A stretch of 8,427 nucleotides of DNA from Chloroflexota bacterium (GCA_025449435.1 JANWJO010000186.1:1-8427), one strand, 5' to 3'. Counted from the stretch's first letter, positions 1 to 6,686 are shown. Notes: a model not told the origin generated them from the sequence alone. Made by a program: numbers and translations.

Positions 1-341
1 GAATCGTACGAATTGACGAATCGTGGTGTGCGGTTGGGAACGCAGCGATGGCATACCAGTGCTCGATGACGCGTGAGCGCCCGCCGTCGGGCAACACGTG
101 CGCACAGCTGACCTTGTTCGCGGCGCGGAGAGCTCCCTACGCCGCGCTCATGTCTCTCGCCGCCACGGTGTTGCCCAATGTGCGAAACATGTCTGACCGC
201 GACATGCCCGAGCGGCTCGCCACCCACCTTCCGGCGCATCGTTCCCCCCGTCTGGGGGGGACTACTGGGGGGGAGTACGGACATCACCCCCGCCAAGGGG
301 GACGGGTGCCCTCTGGGCATGGGGCTCTGCCTACGTCCCGC
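1..341. other. Intergenic region downstream of metH, no convincing gene
   Basis: This stretch follows the metH stop codon and runs to the window edge. A plus-strand frame stays open from the left edge across it and deep into metH, and a minus-strand frame is open from an ATG at 237-239 to the left edge. Both have Arg/His/Gly/Pro-rich, low-information translations typical of GC-rich shadow frames, and neither has a good ribosome-binding site. Another plus-strand frame enters from the left edge and stops at 67-69 after 22 codons; it could be the tail of a gene outside the window, but nothing supports that. Visible structure includes a small GCCCG/CGGGC hairpin (79-83 with 88-92), an 8-bp palindrome GTGCGCAC (98-105) and the G/C-run cluster at 244-301. 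I see no tRNA, riboswitch or repeat array. Confidence 0.6.
244..301 (-). terminator. Tandem G/C-run hairpins after metH; possible transcription end region
   Basis: Read in the metH direction, two strong hairpins lie about 40-100 bases past the metH stop. The first pairs five C with five G around a 5-base loop (287-291 with 297-301). The second pairs six C with six G around a 4-base loop (244-249 with 254-259). A third run of seven G on the plus strand (267-273) could pair with either C run, so several folds compete. No T-tract follows either hairpin in the minus direction, so this is not a canonical intrinsic terminator. It could be a Rho-assisted end, a pause site or a 3'-end protecting structure. 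Its position directly after the last gene of the leftward unit is the main argument for a termination role. Confidence 0.3.
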
Positions 342-3300
342 CTACGCCACGCCAGCCTTGGCCGGTTCGACGTCGAGGCGGCCACCGCCGGTCGGGAAGG
401 CGTGGAAATACTTGGCCTGCGGGTGGTGTACGACGAAGGCGGCGGTGGACTGGTCCGGCTGGAGCTGGTTGCCTTCGGTGAGGTTGACGCCGATGAGCTG
501 GTTGGCCGGGAGCGCCACGAACAACTGGCGCTGGTCGTCGAGGCTCGGGCAGGCTGGGTAGCCCCAGGAAAAGCGCTTCCCCTGCTCACCGCTGAGGCCC
601 AATTCGAGGCGCACATGCTGGTTGGCATATTCCGCGAGTGCCTCGGCAACCGTCACCGACAACCCGTGCATCACCAGGTGCTCGTAGTATTCGCTCTTGC
701 GCTCCAGACCTTCCAGGTATTCCGACACGTAGCTACCCGCGGTGACCACCTGAAAGGCGATGACATCCATCGTGCCGGAGGACACACTGGCGAAGTAGTC
801 GGCGATGCACAAGTGCTCCTCCGCCTCCTGGCGCGGAAACCACATGCGGGTCAACTCACGGCGATGGTCGTCGGGTTGGTACACAATGAGTTCGTTGCCG
901 GACGATTGGACGGGGAAGTAGCCATAGGCGATACGCGGGCGGATGATGTGTTCATCTACGGCTTGCTGCTGCAAACGCTCCAGTAACGGCCGGAACTCGG
1001 TGTCGATCAGTTCGTCGTAGTCGGCGCCCTTTTTCTTGAAGCCGCCCCACTGGTAGCGGAACAAGATGTTAAGGTCCATCAGGGGGAAGACGTCCCGCAA
1101 ATTGATGGGCTGCAACTCTCGCGCGCCCCAGAATGGCGGTGTGGGAATGGCAACGCTGGCCCGTATGGCCGAGCGGGCGCCTGACGTACTGACACGTGGG
1201 GCCGCGGGACGGACCGGAGCGGCCGCCTGCTCGCGCGCCTCGTCCACGATTTGGGTCACGAATTGGGTGCGCTTCACCGGATCGGTCAAGCGATCGACGA
1301 TTTCGAGCCCTTCAAAAGCGTCCTTGGCGTAGAACACACCAGGCTCGTAGGGGTGGCCATCCTTCACGAACAGGATGCGGCGGCCGTATTGCCGGTTGAT
1401 CGCCGCGCCGCCGATGATGACCGGAAAGAATAGGCCGCGCTTGTGGAGTTCTTCCACACACAATGGCATTTGCTTGGAGGTCGAGACCAGTAATGCCGAC
1501 AATCCGATGGCGTCGGCATTCACCTCGATGGCCTTATCGATGATGGTGTTGATAGGCACTTGCTTGCCCAGGTCGAACACCGTATAGCCGTTGTTGCTCA
1601 AGATCGTGTTGACCAGGCTCTTGCCGATGTCATGCACGTCACCGTAGACGGTGGCCAGCACCACGCGGCCCTTGGTATACCCCTCGGACTTGTCCAGATA
1701 TTGTTCGAGATGTGCGACCGACTTTTTCATCACTTCGGCCGACTGCAAGACGAATGGCAGGATGAGCTCGCCGGCGCCAAAACGGTCGCCGACGTCTTTC
1801 ATAGCTGGCAGCAGCACGGTATTAAGCACGTGTACGGCCGCATCGTTACGGGACTTAAAGCGCTCCGCTCGGTCGGCAATGGCACTATCCACCAGCGCCT
1901 CGACCCCGGCCTTACGGCGATGCAGGATATGCCAGTGGAGCTTTTCGTCGGTTGCTAAGGCTTCTGTTGGATCCACCGTCTCAGCGCCTCCTTTGTCCTT
2001 GACACCCGCTTGGGCCTCGAAGTGGGCGATGTAGGCGGGCAACGCCTGCTCGTGCCGGTTGAGCAGCAAGTCGTCGGCGAGCTGGCGGGTTTCCATGGGG
2101 ATCTCCGCGTAGGGGCGCAGCTCCTTGGGGTTCATGATGGCTAGGTCCAGGCCGGCTTCAACACAGTGGTATAGGAACACGGCGTTGAGCACTTCTCGGG
2201 CGGCTGGCGTGAGCCCGAAGCTGATATTGCTCAAACCCACAATGGTGAGCGTTTCCGGCAGCGCCACCTTGATAGCGCGGATGCCTTCGATGGTCTGCCT
2301 CCCATAATCGGCCATGGTGGGGTCGCCGGTGGTGACCGGCAGCACAATAGGGTCGAAGATAAGCGCATCGGCGGGCAATCCATATTCGCCAACGATAATG
2401 CTATGCATGCGTTGGGCGACGGCGAGTTTGTGCTCGGCGGTGCGCGCCATGTCCTTCTCGTCGATGGTCATAGCGACTACGCCGGCACCGTGTTCCATCA
2501 CAGCAGGCAGCACGGCGTCGATCTTCTCGCGGCCTCGCTCCATGTTCACCGAGTTCACGACGATGCGGCCAGGATATTTGGCCAGTGCCCGGTTGAGCAC
2601 TTCTGGCTCGGTCGAGTCGACGATAAGCGGGATCTCGACCGCCGCGGACAGTCGCTTGACCAGGATTTCCATCTGGGCAGCTTCATCGTCGCGTTCGGTG
2701 ACGGCCACCGACACGTCGAGCGCGTGTGCGCCGTCTTCCATCTGCTGGCGAGCGATGGCCACCATGCCATCGTAGTCGTCGCTCAAGACGAGCTTCTTCA
2801 TGCGCCGGCTGCCATTGGTGTTAACCCGCTCGCCCACGATGAGCGGGCGTGGCTCTTGCCGCAGTGGGATAGCGCGCATGGCGCTGGCGAGCTGCGGCTC
2901 AACTTCGGGGTTGCGGTCTAGCGGCACGCAACCGCCCACGCGCCTGACCAACTCCTGGATGTGTTCGGGCGTGGTGCCGCAGCAACCGCCCACGACGCTG
3001 ACGCCGAACTCCTTGACAAACTCCTCCAGCGTGGAAGCCAATTGCACCGGTGTTTCCGGATAGATGGCCTTGCCGCCTTCGTTGAGCGGCAAGCCAGCGT
3101 TGGGGATGCAGGAAATAGGCAGCGCGCTATGCGCGCATAAGTAGCGGATCGGCTCGCGCATGTAGCCGGGGCCGGTGGAGCAGTTGAGCCCGAACACCTG
3201 GACGCCCAACGCCTCGATGGTGGTCATCGCCGAGGCGATGTCGGTGCCCAGCAACATGCGTCCGGTGGTGTCGAGCGTCACCTGGGCCTGGATGGGCACC

Positions 3301-3866
3301 CAGCGGCCCGACGCCTCAAAATAACGGTGGATGCCAGCGATGGCCGCCTTCAGTTCCAGGATGTCTTGCGTGGTCTCGATGATCAGAAGGTCACAGCCGC
3401 CTTCGACCAATGGCTTAGCCTGTTCACCGAATACGGCGGCGATGTCCTCGAAGGACATGCGGCCGAGCACTGGGTCGTCGGTAGAAGGCAGCATGCCCGT
3501 GGGGCCCATCGAGCCGGCCACGAAACGCGGCTTATCGGGCGTGCTGAAGCGGTCGGCGAGCTGGCGTGCGAGGGCAGCGGCCGCGAAGTTGACTTCGTAC
3601 ACCTTGTCGCCGATGCCGTACTCCGCCAGCTTCAAGCGCGAGCCACCAAAGGTGCACGTCTCGAGCACATCCGCGCCGGCTTCAAGGAAACTGGTGTGCA
3701 GCCACTCAATGACGCTGGGCTTGGAGAGCACCAGATAGTCGGTGCATCCCGTGAGGCCGCCATAGTCTTCGGCGGTCAGTTCCAGGGCGAGTACCGTGGC
3801 CCCGAACGAGCCGTCGAACACCAAGACGCGTTTGGCCAGTTCCTGGAGGTAGCGACTTTCGTGCAT
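342..3866 (-). CDS. metH: Cobalamin-dependent methionine synthase (5-methyltetrahydrofolate--homocysteine methyltransferase)
   Basis: This cytosolic enzyme moves the methyl group of 5-methyltetrahydrofolate to homocysteine through methylcobalamin, giving methionine and tetrahydrofolate. The 1174 residues carry all four modules. The homocysteine domain (about 1-310) has the zinc-ligand cysteines C229 (GLNC) and C295/C296 (GGCCG). The pterin-binding domain (about 335-600) has VGERVNTNGS, DSTEPEVL and GLSNISFGL. The helical cap (about 640-725) is followed by the B12 domain (about 735-865), with GDVHDIG supplying the cobalt-ligand histidine H745. After an Ala/Pro-rich linker (about 873-905) comes the AdoMet reactivation domain (about 915-1157), with R1098-xxx-GYPACP and HHPQAKYF. 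Length is slightly below E. coli MetH (1227). The reactivation domain resembles actinobacterial MetH more than the enterobacterial form. The ATG overlaps the trpS stop by one base, with an AAGGTGG ribosome-binding site about 10 bases upstream inside trpS. The frame is intact. Confidence 0.97.
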   Translation of the reverse strand: MHESRYLQELAKRVLVFDGSFGATVLALELTAEDYGGLTGCTDYLVLSKPSVIEWLHTSFLEAGADVLETCTFGGSRLKLAEYGIGDKVYEVNFAAAALARQLADRFSTPDKPRFVAGSMGPTGMLPSTDDPVLGRMSFEDIAAVFGEQAKPLVEGGCDLLIIETTQDILELKAAIAGIHRYFEASGRWVPIQAQVTLDTTGRMLLGTDIASAMTTIEALGVQVFGLNCSTGPGYMREPIRYLCAHSALPISCIPNAGLPLNEGGKAIYPETPVQLASTLEEFVKEFGVSVVGGCCGTTPEHIQELVRRVGGCVPLDRNPEVEPQLASAMRAIPLRQEPRPLIVGERVNTNGSRRMKKLVLSDDYDGMVAIARQQMEDGAHALDVSVAVTERDDEAAQMEILVKRLSAAVEIPLIVDSTEPEVLNRALAKYPGRIVVNSVNMERGREKIDAVLPAVMEHGAGVVAMTIDEKDMARTAEHKLAVAQRMHSIIVGEYGLPADALIFDPIVLPVTTGDPTMADYGRQTIEGIRAIKVALPETLTIVGLSNISFGLTPAAREVLNAVFLYHCVEAGLDLAIMNPKELRPYAEIPMETRQLADDLLLNRHEQALPAYIAHFEAQAGVKDKGGAETVDPTEALATDEKLHWHILHRRKAGVEALVDSAIADRAERFKSRNDAAVHVLNTVLLPAMKDVGDRFGAGELILPFVLQSAEVMKKSVAHLEQYLDKSEGYTKGRVVLATVYGDVHDIGKSLVNTILSNNGYTVFDLGKQVPINTIIDKAIEVNADAIGLSALLVSTSKQMPLCVEELHKRGLFFPVIIGGAAINRQYGRRILFVKDGHPYEPGVFYAKDAFEGLEIVDRLTDPVKRTQFVTQIVDEAREQAAAPVRPAAPRVSTSGARSAIRASVAIPTPPFWGARELQPINLRDVFPLMDLNILFRYQWGGFKKKGADYDELIDTEFRPLLERLQQQAVDEHIIRPRIAYGYFPVQSSGNELIVYQPDDHRRELTRMWFPRQEAEEHLCIADYFASVSSGTMDVIAFQVVTAGSYVSEYLEGLERKSEYYEHLVMHGLSVTVAEALAEYANQHVRLELGLSGEQGKRFSWGYPACPSLDDQRQLFVALPANQLIGVNLTEGNQLQPDQSTAAFVVHHPQAKYFHAFPTGGGRLDVEPAKAGVA

Positions 3867-4852
3867 CAGCGCAGCCCCACCTTCTCTTGTACGTCGCGCA
3901 GAGTGACGTCCGCGACCGCCGCCGCGGCGTCGCGGCCCTCGCGCATGACGCGGTCCAGTCCGGCTTGATCGCTGCGCACGTGCTGGTAGGTCTCTTGCAA
4001 GGGTGTGAGCATGGCAACGACGGCGTCGGCCACATCGCGTTTTAGGTCGCCATAGCCCTTGCCCGCAAAATGCTGCTCGATAGCTTCGCGAGACTGGCCG
4101 GTGGTCGCTTGATAAATCGCCAGCAAGTTGTTCACGCCGGGACGGGCTTCATCGAAGCGCACCTCGGAGCCAGAGTCCGTTTGCGCGCGCATGATCTTGC
4201 GCCGGACCAGGTCGAGCGGATCGAGCAATGCAATGGTGCCGTTGGGGTCCACATCGCTCTTGCTCATCTTGCTGGTAGGGTCACTGAGGGACATAATACG
4301 TGCAGCAGCCTCGCCGATCAGCGCTTCAGGGATGGTAAAGGTGTCGCCAAAACGGTGGTTGAAGCGCAGGGCGATGTCGCGCGTGAGCTCGACGTGCTGG
4401 CGCTGGTCATCGCCCACCGGCACGAAGGCTGCGTGGTACAGCAAGATGTCGGCGGCCATGAGCACCGGGTAGTCGAATATACCGGCGCTGATACGCTCGC
4501 CGCTGGCTTTGGCGACCCGGTCTTTATACTGCGTCATGCGTTCGAGCCAGCCCACCGGCGTAAAGCAGTTGAGGATCCAGCCAAGTTCGCTGTGCGCAGG
4601 AACATGTGACTGCACGAACACCGTCGTGCGTTTCGGGTCAAGGCCAGCCGCGAGGTACAGCGCGAGCAAATCGAGGGAGCGGCGTCGCAACTCCTGAGGG
4701 TCTTGCGGCTCGGTGATGGCGTGGAGGTCCACGATGCAAAAGTAATTCTCGAACTGATCTTGCTGCTCGACCCACCGGCGCAAGGCACCAAGGTAATTGC
4801 CGAGCGTGAGTTCGCCCGACGGCTTAATGCCGGATAAGACGCGCTGGCGCAT
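3866..4852 (-). CDS. trpS: Tryptophanyl-tRNA synthetase
   Basis: This class I aminoacyl-tRNA synthetase charges tRNA-Trp with tryptophan using ATP in the cytosol. The 328-residue product has the usual bacterial TrpS length. Visible signatures are PSGELTLGNY (11-20), where TLGN replaces the HIGH motif; VLMAADILLY (130-139), containing the tryptophan-pocket aspartate D135; VGDDQRQHVELTRDIA (146-161); and the KMSKS loop exactly at 195-199. The helical C-terminal part ends in VQEKVGLR. The start was chosen because an AAGAGGAG ribosome-binding site lies 7 bases upstream and the protein then begins MRQRVLSGIKPSG, as expected for TrpS. An upstream in-frame TTG at 4930 would add 26 residues of unrelated, low-complexity sequence. 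It is the first gene of a leftward unit with metH. No T-box-like leader fits in the short upstream region. Confidence 0.97.
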   Translation of the reverse strand: MRQRVLSGIKPSGELTLGNYLGALRRWVEQQDQFENYFCIVDLHAITEPQDPQELRRRSLDLLALYLAAGLDPKRTTVFVQSHVPAHSELGWILNCFTPVGWLERMTQYKDRVAKASGERISAGIFDYPVLMAADILLYHAAFVPVGDDQRQHVELTRDIALRFNHRFGDTFTIPEALIGEAAARIMSLSDPTSKMSKSDVDPNGTIALLDPLDLVRRKIMRAQTDSGSEVRFDEARPGVNNLLAIYQATTGQSREAIEQHFAGKGYGDLKRDVADAVVAMLTPLQETYQHVRSDQAGLDRVMREGRDAAAAVADVTLRDVQEKVGLR

Positions 4853-4859
4853 GCACGAA

Positions 4860-4867
4860 CTCCTCTT
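4860..4867 (-). promoter_or_regulatory. Ribosome-binding site fixing the trpS start
   Basis: On the minus strand this reads AAGAGGAG, a strong Shine-Dalgarno match, with 7 bases before the ATG at 4852-4850. It decides between this start and the longer in-frame TTG version at 4930. A weak possible -10 box for trpS (TACACT on the minus strand, 4896-4901) lies about 40 bases upstream, but I find no convincing -35 partner at normal spacing, so the trpS promoter remains unplaced. Confidence 0.8.
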
Positions 4868-4932
4868 GGTGCGACCCCCACCTGCCGTGGCAGTCAGTGT
4901 ACCCGCGCCTCTCAAGGGCATCGGTGGCAAAG

Positions 4933-4970
4933 ATGAACAGCCCCTTTTGGGGTTGGCCGCTGCTGTTCAT
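4933..4970. promoter_or_regulatory. 9-bp inverted repeat in the divergent intergenic region; candidate operator or leader stem
   Basis: Perfect 9-base arms, ATGAACAGC at 4933-4941 and GCTGTTCAT at 4962-4970, are separated by 20 bases. Nested off-centre is a CCCC-TTTT-GGGG mini-hairpin (4941-4952). The right arm ends on the first base of the -35 box of the rightward promoter, and the repeat centre (about 4951.5) lies roughly 53 bases upstream of the expected transcription start. Such placement suits an activator or a repressor that occludes RNA polymerase. If trpS is transcribed from further upstream, the same sequence would instead form a stem in its leader RNA; the run after that stem (CUUU) is too weak for a clear attenuator. 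Confidence 0.5.
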
Positions 4971-4998
4971 TGCTACCTGGCGCTCTGACGCTTATAAT
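4970..4998 (+). promoter_or_regulatory. Sigma-70 type promoter for the sugar ABC transporter operon
   Basis: A perfect TATAAT -10 hexamer (4993-4998) is preceded, after exactly 17 bases, by TTGCTA (4970-4975), which matches the TTGACA consensus at four of six positions. Transcription should begin near 5005, leaving a leader of about 105 bases before the TTG start of the binding-protein gene. This is the only such near-consensus pair I found in the intergenic region, and it points toward the transporter genes. The inverted repeat touching the -35 box and the palindrome in the leader suggest regulated expression. Confidence 0.7.
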
Positions 4999-5045
4999 CG
5001 CCTCGGGTCTGTGTAGACGCCATCACTGCCGGTTCGTTCGCTCGA

Positions 5046-5057
5046 TAGGCATGCCTA
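5046..5057. promoter_or_regulatory. Perfect 12-bp palindrome in the transporter leader; candidate operator
   Basis: TAGGCATGCCTA is fully self-complementary, with no spacer. It sits about 40-50 bases downstream of the predicted transcription start and about 55 bases before the start codon. A dimeric repressor bound here could act as a roadblock, as often seen for LacI-family and GntR-family control of sugar operons. The CATG centre does not match the CG-centred LacI-family consensus I know, so no family is assigned. As RNA it could form at most a tight stem with a poor loop, so a DNA-level role is more likely. Confidence 0.4.
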
Positions 5058-5099
5058 GTCTGCAGGCGATGTGCATCTACGCCTTGTAAGCAGCTTGAG

Positions 5100-5104
5100 A
5101 GGAG
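5100..5104 (+). promoter_or_regulatory. Ribosome-binding site supporting a TTG start
   Basis: AGGAG lies 6 bases before the TTG at 5111-5113. This spacing favours the TTG over the next in-frame start, a GTG at 5126, which would sit 21 bases from the site and begin directly at the twin-arginine segment. No in-frame ATG is available before the signal peptide. Confidence 0.75.
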
Positions 5105-5110
5105 ACAACG

Positions 5111-6637
5111 TTGCAGGGTACCCACGTGTCGCGCCGCGCACTGCTCCGCCTTGGTGCGGGCTTAATGAGCGTTGGCTTACTCGCTGCGTGCGGCGGTGGC
5201 GGCGGAACGACGGCAGCCACGACCAGCGCGCCAGCAGCCACCAGTGCGGCGGCAGCGACCAGTGCGGCGGCAGCGACGAGCGCAGCCGCTACCACTGCTG
5301 CGGCTACTAGTTCAGCGGCGGCAGCTGCCACGAGCGCAGCGCCAGGTTCGCCCGTGAATCCTACGCCCAAGGCCGGAGCGGTCCAGGTGGTCATGCACAG
5401 CTGGCTGGAAGACCCGCAAGATACCTTCTGGGGACCGCAAATTGCCAAGTTTGAGCAAGCCAATCCCAATATCCAGATCGTGCGGCAGTGGTTCCCCCGC
5501 GGGGACATGCACACCAAGGAACTTGCCCTGTCGGCGACCGGCCAGATCGGGGACATCGTGCGCATCAATGTGGCGCCGCTGTGTGCAGAGCTGCAAGTCA
5601 AGAACGTGTTGCAGACGCTCGATTCATTCATTGCGCAGGACGCCGCGTGGTCGGCAAACGACCAGAAGCAGTTCTGGCCGGCCAACCTGGCCACCTACGC
5701 GATTGGTGGCAAGCAGTGGGGCTTTCCGATGGTCGGCCACCCTGGCTGTGTGCAGTACTACCTCAACACCGACATGCTCACCAAGCTCGGAGCGAAGGTG
5801 CCCGATGCATCGACCACCTTCAATTGGAGCTTCGACGATGCCGTACAGCTCTTTACTAAGGGGCAGCAAACCGGCAGCGACGGGCGTGTGTCGGTGTTCG
5901 GGCTGCTGTCGTGCCTCGGTGGTGAGGGGACCGTCGGCGTGCTGCGAGGTTTCGGCGGCAACTACTACAGCGCCGACGGTACGAAGACCGTCATCAACTC
6001 GGCCGAGTCAATCGCCGGGCTGACCTGGCTGAGTGACATGTTCAACAAGTACAAGCTCGAAGTGCCCCTGGCCACCAATCCTGATCCCACCCAGTTGTTC
6101 CCCAAACAATCTCTAGCAGGCTTTGTGTCGACGTCGTTCCAGGCGACCAATATTGCGAACCTGGTGGCCAAGCAAGCCACGCAGTTCAAATTCACCGTGG
6201 TCCCGCCACCGATTGGCCCGTCCAAGGTGTTCGCGACACAGGTGTCATCCGACGGCATCGCCATGTCCAAGGCGGCAAAGCACCCTGCGGAGGCGTGGCT
6301 CTTCCTCAAGTGGATCCTGTCACAGCAGTTTGGCTTGAACCGGTTCCTCAACGGGTTGGGCAGCCCGGGCAGCCGCAACGACGTGTGGGAGGCGCCGGAA
6401 TTCAAGGCAAAGGTGCCCGTGCTCGCCAATAACATCTATCCGACGCTGATTAACCCTCCCAGCGGCAAGTCGCCGTTGCTGCCGTGGTACTACCCTGCCA
6501 ATGCTACGTACAACGAGGCCGACACCGCCATGACCAATATCCTGCAGGATATCTGGTTGGGCAAGGCCACACCCGCGCAAGCGGCAGCCACTGCGGCCAC
6601 CCAAGTGCAAGCCATCATGGACAAACCCGTCGCCTAA
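5111..6637 (+). CDS. Family 1 extracellular solute-binding lipoprotein of a CUT1-type sugar ABC transporter
   Basis: This protein should capture a carbohydrate outside the membrane and pass it to the two permeases encoded downstream. The 508-residue product starts with a signal peptide containing a Tat-like twin-arginine segment (SRRALLRLG, 7-15) and a hydrophobic stretch ending in the lipobox LLAAC, with C27 the predicted lipidated cysteine. Five glycines and a repetitive Ala/Thr/Ser tether (about 28-88) follow. The folded domain (about 90-508) shows typical family 1 features: FEQANPNIQIV (114-124), aromatic-rich segments, AKHPAEAWLFLKWILS (389-404), and a tail of the form YNEADTAMTNILQDIWLG that ends many of these proteins. 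Three further cysteines (158, 213, 268) lie in the folded domain. It is the first gene of the operon, with a near-consensus promoter. Family assignment is firm; the substrate is unknown. Confidence 0.92.
   Translation: MQGTHVSRRALLRLGAGLMSVGLLAACGGGGGTTAATTSAPAATSAAAATSAAAATSAAATTAAATSSAAAAATSAAPGSPVNPTPKAGAVQVVMHSWLEDPQDTFWGPQIAKFEQANPNIQIVRQWFPRGDMHTKELALSATGQIGDIVRINVAPLCAELQVKNVLQTLDSFIAQDAAWSANDQKQFWPANLATYAIGGKQWGFPMVGHPGCVQYYLNTDMLTKLGAKVPDASTTFNWSFDDAVQLFTKGQQTGSDGRVSVFGLLSCLGGEGTVGVLRGFGGNYYSADGTKTVINSAESIAGLTWLSDMFNKYKLEVPLATNPDPTQLFPKQSLAGFVSTSFQATNIANLVAKQATQFKFTVVPPPIGPSKVFATQVSSDGIAMSKAAKHPAEAWLFLKWILSQQFGLNRFLNGLGSPGSRNDVWEAPEFKAKVPVLANNIYPTLINPPSGKSPLLPWYYPANATYNEADTAMTNILQDIWLGKATPAQAAATAATQVQAIMDKPVA
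5234..5341 (+). repeat. Imperfect 18-bp tandem repeats coding the Ala/Thr/Ser lipoprotein tether
   Basis: Three adjacent 18-base units (5234-5251, 5252-5269, 5270-5287) each encode AATSAA. The first two differ at one base and the third is more diverged. Degenerate shorter copies continue to about 5341 (ATTAA, ATSSAA, AAATSAA). All units keep the reading frame, so gain or loss of a unit would only change tether length. The segment sits between the lipidated cysteine and the binding domain, where it probably spaces the domain from the membrane or through the cell wall. Confidence 0.8.
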
Positions 6638-6645
6638 GGTGTCTG

Positions 6646-6686
6646 CGGCAGGGAGCGGGGGCGCCAGCCGCCTCCGTTCCCTGCCG
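6646..6686 (+). promoter_or_regulatory. Intercistronic hairpin between binding-protein and permease genes
   Basis: Starting 9 bases after the binding-protein stop codon, a 13-bp stem (6646-6658 with 6674-6686, one G-U pair) forms around a 15-base loop that can itself pair GGC with GCC. No T-tract follows, so it is not a full intrinsic terminator. In many sugar ABC operons a stable hairpin here protects the upstream transcript from 3' decay and gives more binding protein than permease. That role is inferred from the position. A smaller CTCG/CGAG stem (6715-6718 with 6727-6730) follows in the same 128-base gap. Confidence 0.65.

Noticed and set aside
1..69. Possible C-terminal end of a plus-strand gene entering from the left edge (22 codons to TGA at 67-69)
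   Set aside because: Too short to recognise and could be chance; nothing in the window supports a gene there.
1..239. Minus-strand frame open from an ATG at 237-239 to the left window edge
   Set aside because: About 80 codons of Arg/His/Gly-rich sequence with no recognisable motif. The only purine run before the start is the GGGGGG arm of a hairpin, so it is probably chance openness.
48..986. Long plus-strand open frame (312 codons, also open to the left edge) overlapping the 3' part of metH
   Set aside because: It lies mostly antisense to the well-supported metH, has no domain I recognise and no good ribosome-binding site. Long antisense frames are common opposite GC-rich genes.
4070..4609. 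Plus-strand open frames of 114-179 codons opposite trpS, and similar frames opposite metH
   Set aside because: They are antisense to intact, recognised genes, with no domains and no ribosome-binding sites.
4896..4901. TACACT on the minus strand as a trpS -10 box
   Set aside because: Only four of six bases match and no -35 element lies at 16-18 bases; the nearest TTGCCA is 23 bases away.
3868..4930. Longer trpS version starting at TTG 4930
   Set aside because: The extra 26 residues are unlike any TrpS N-terminus, and the strong AAGAGGAG site at 4860-4867 serves the ATG at 4852.
5077..5694. Minus-strand open frame of 205 codons opposite the start of the binding-protein gene
   Set aside because: Its Ala/Val-rich part is simply the complement of the Ala/Thr/Ser tether repeats; no independent signal supports it.
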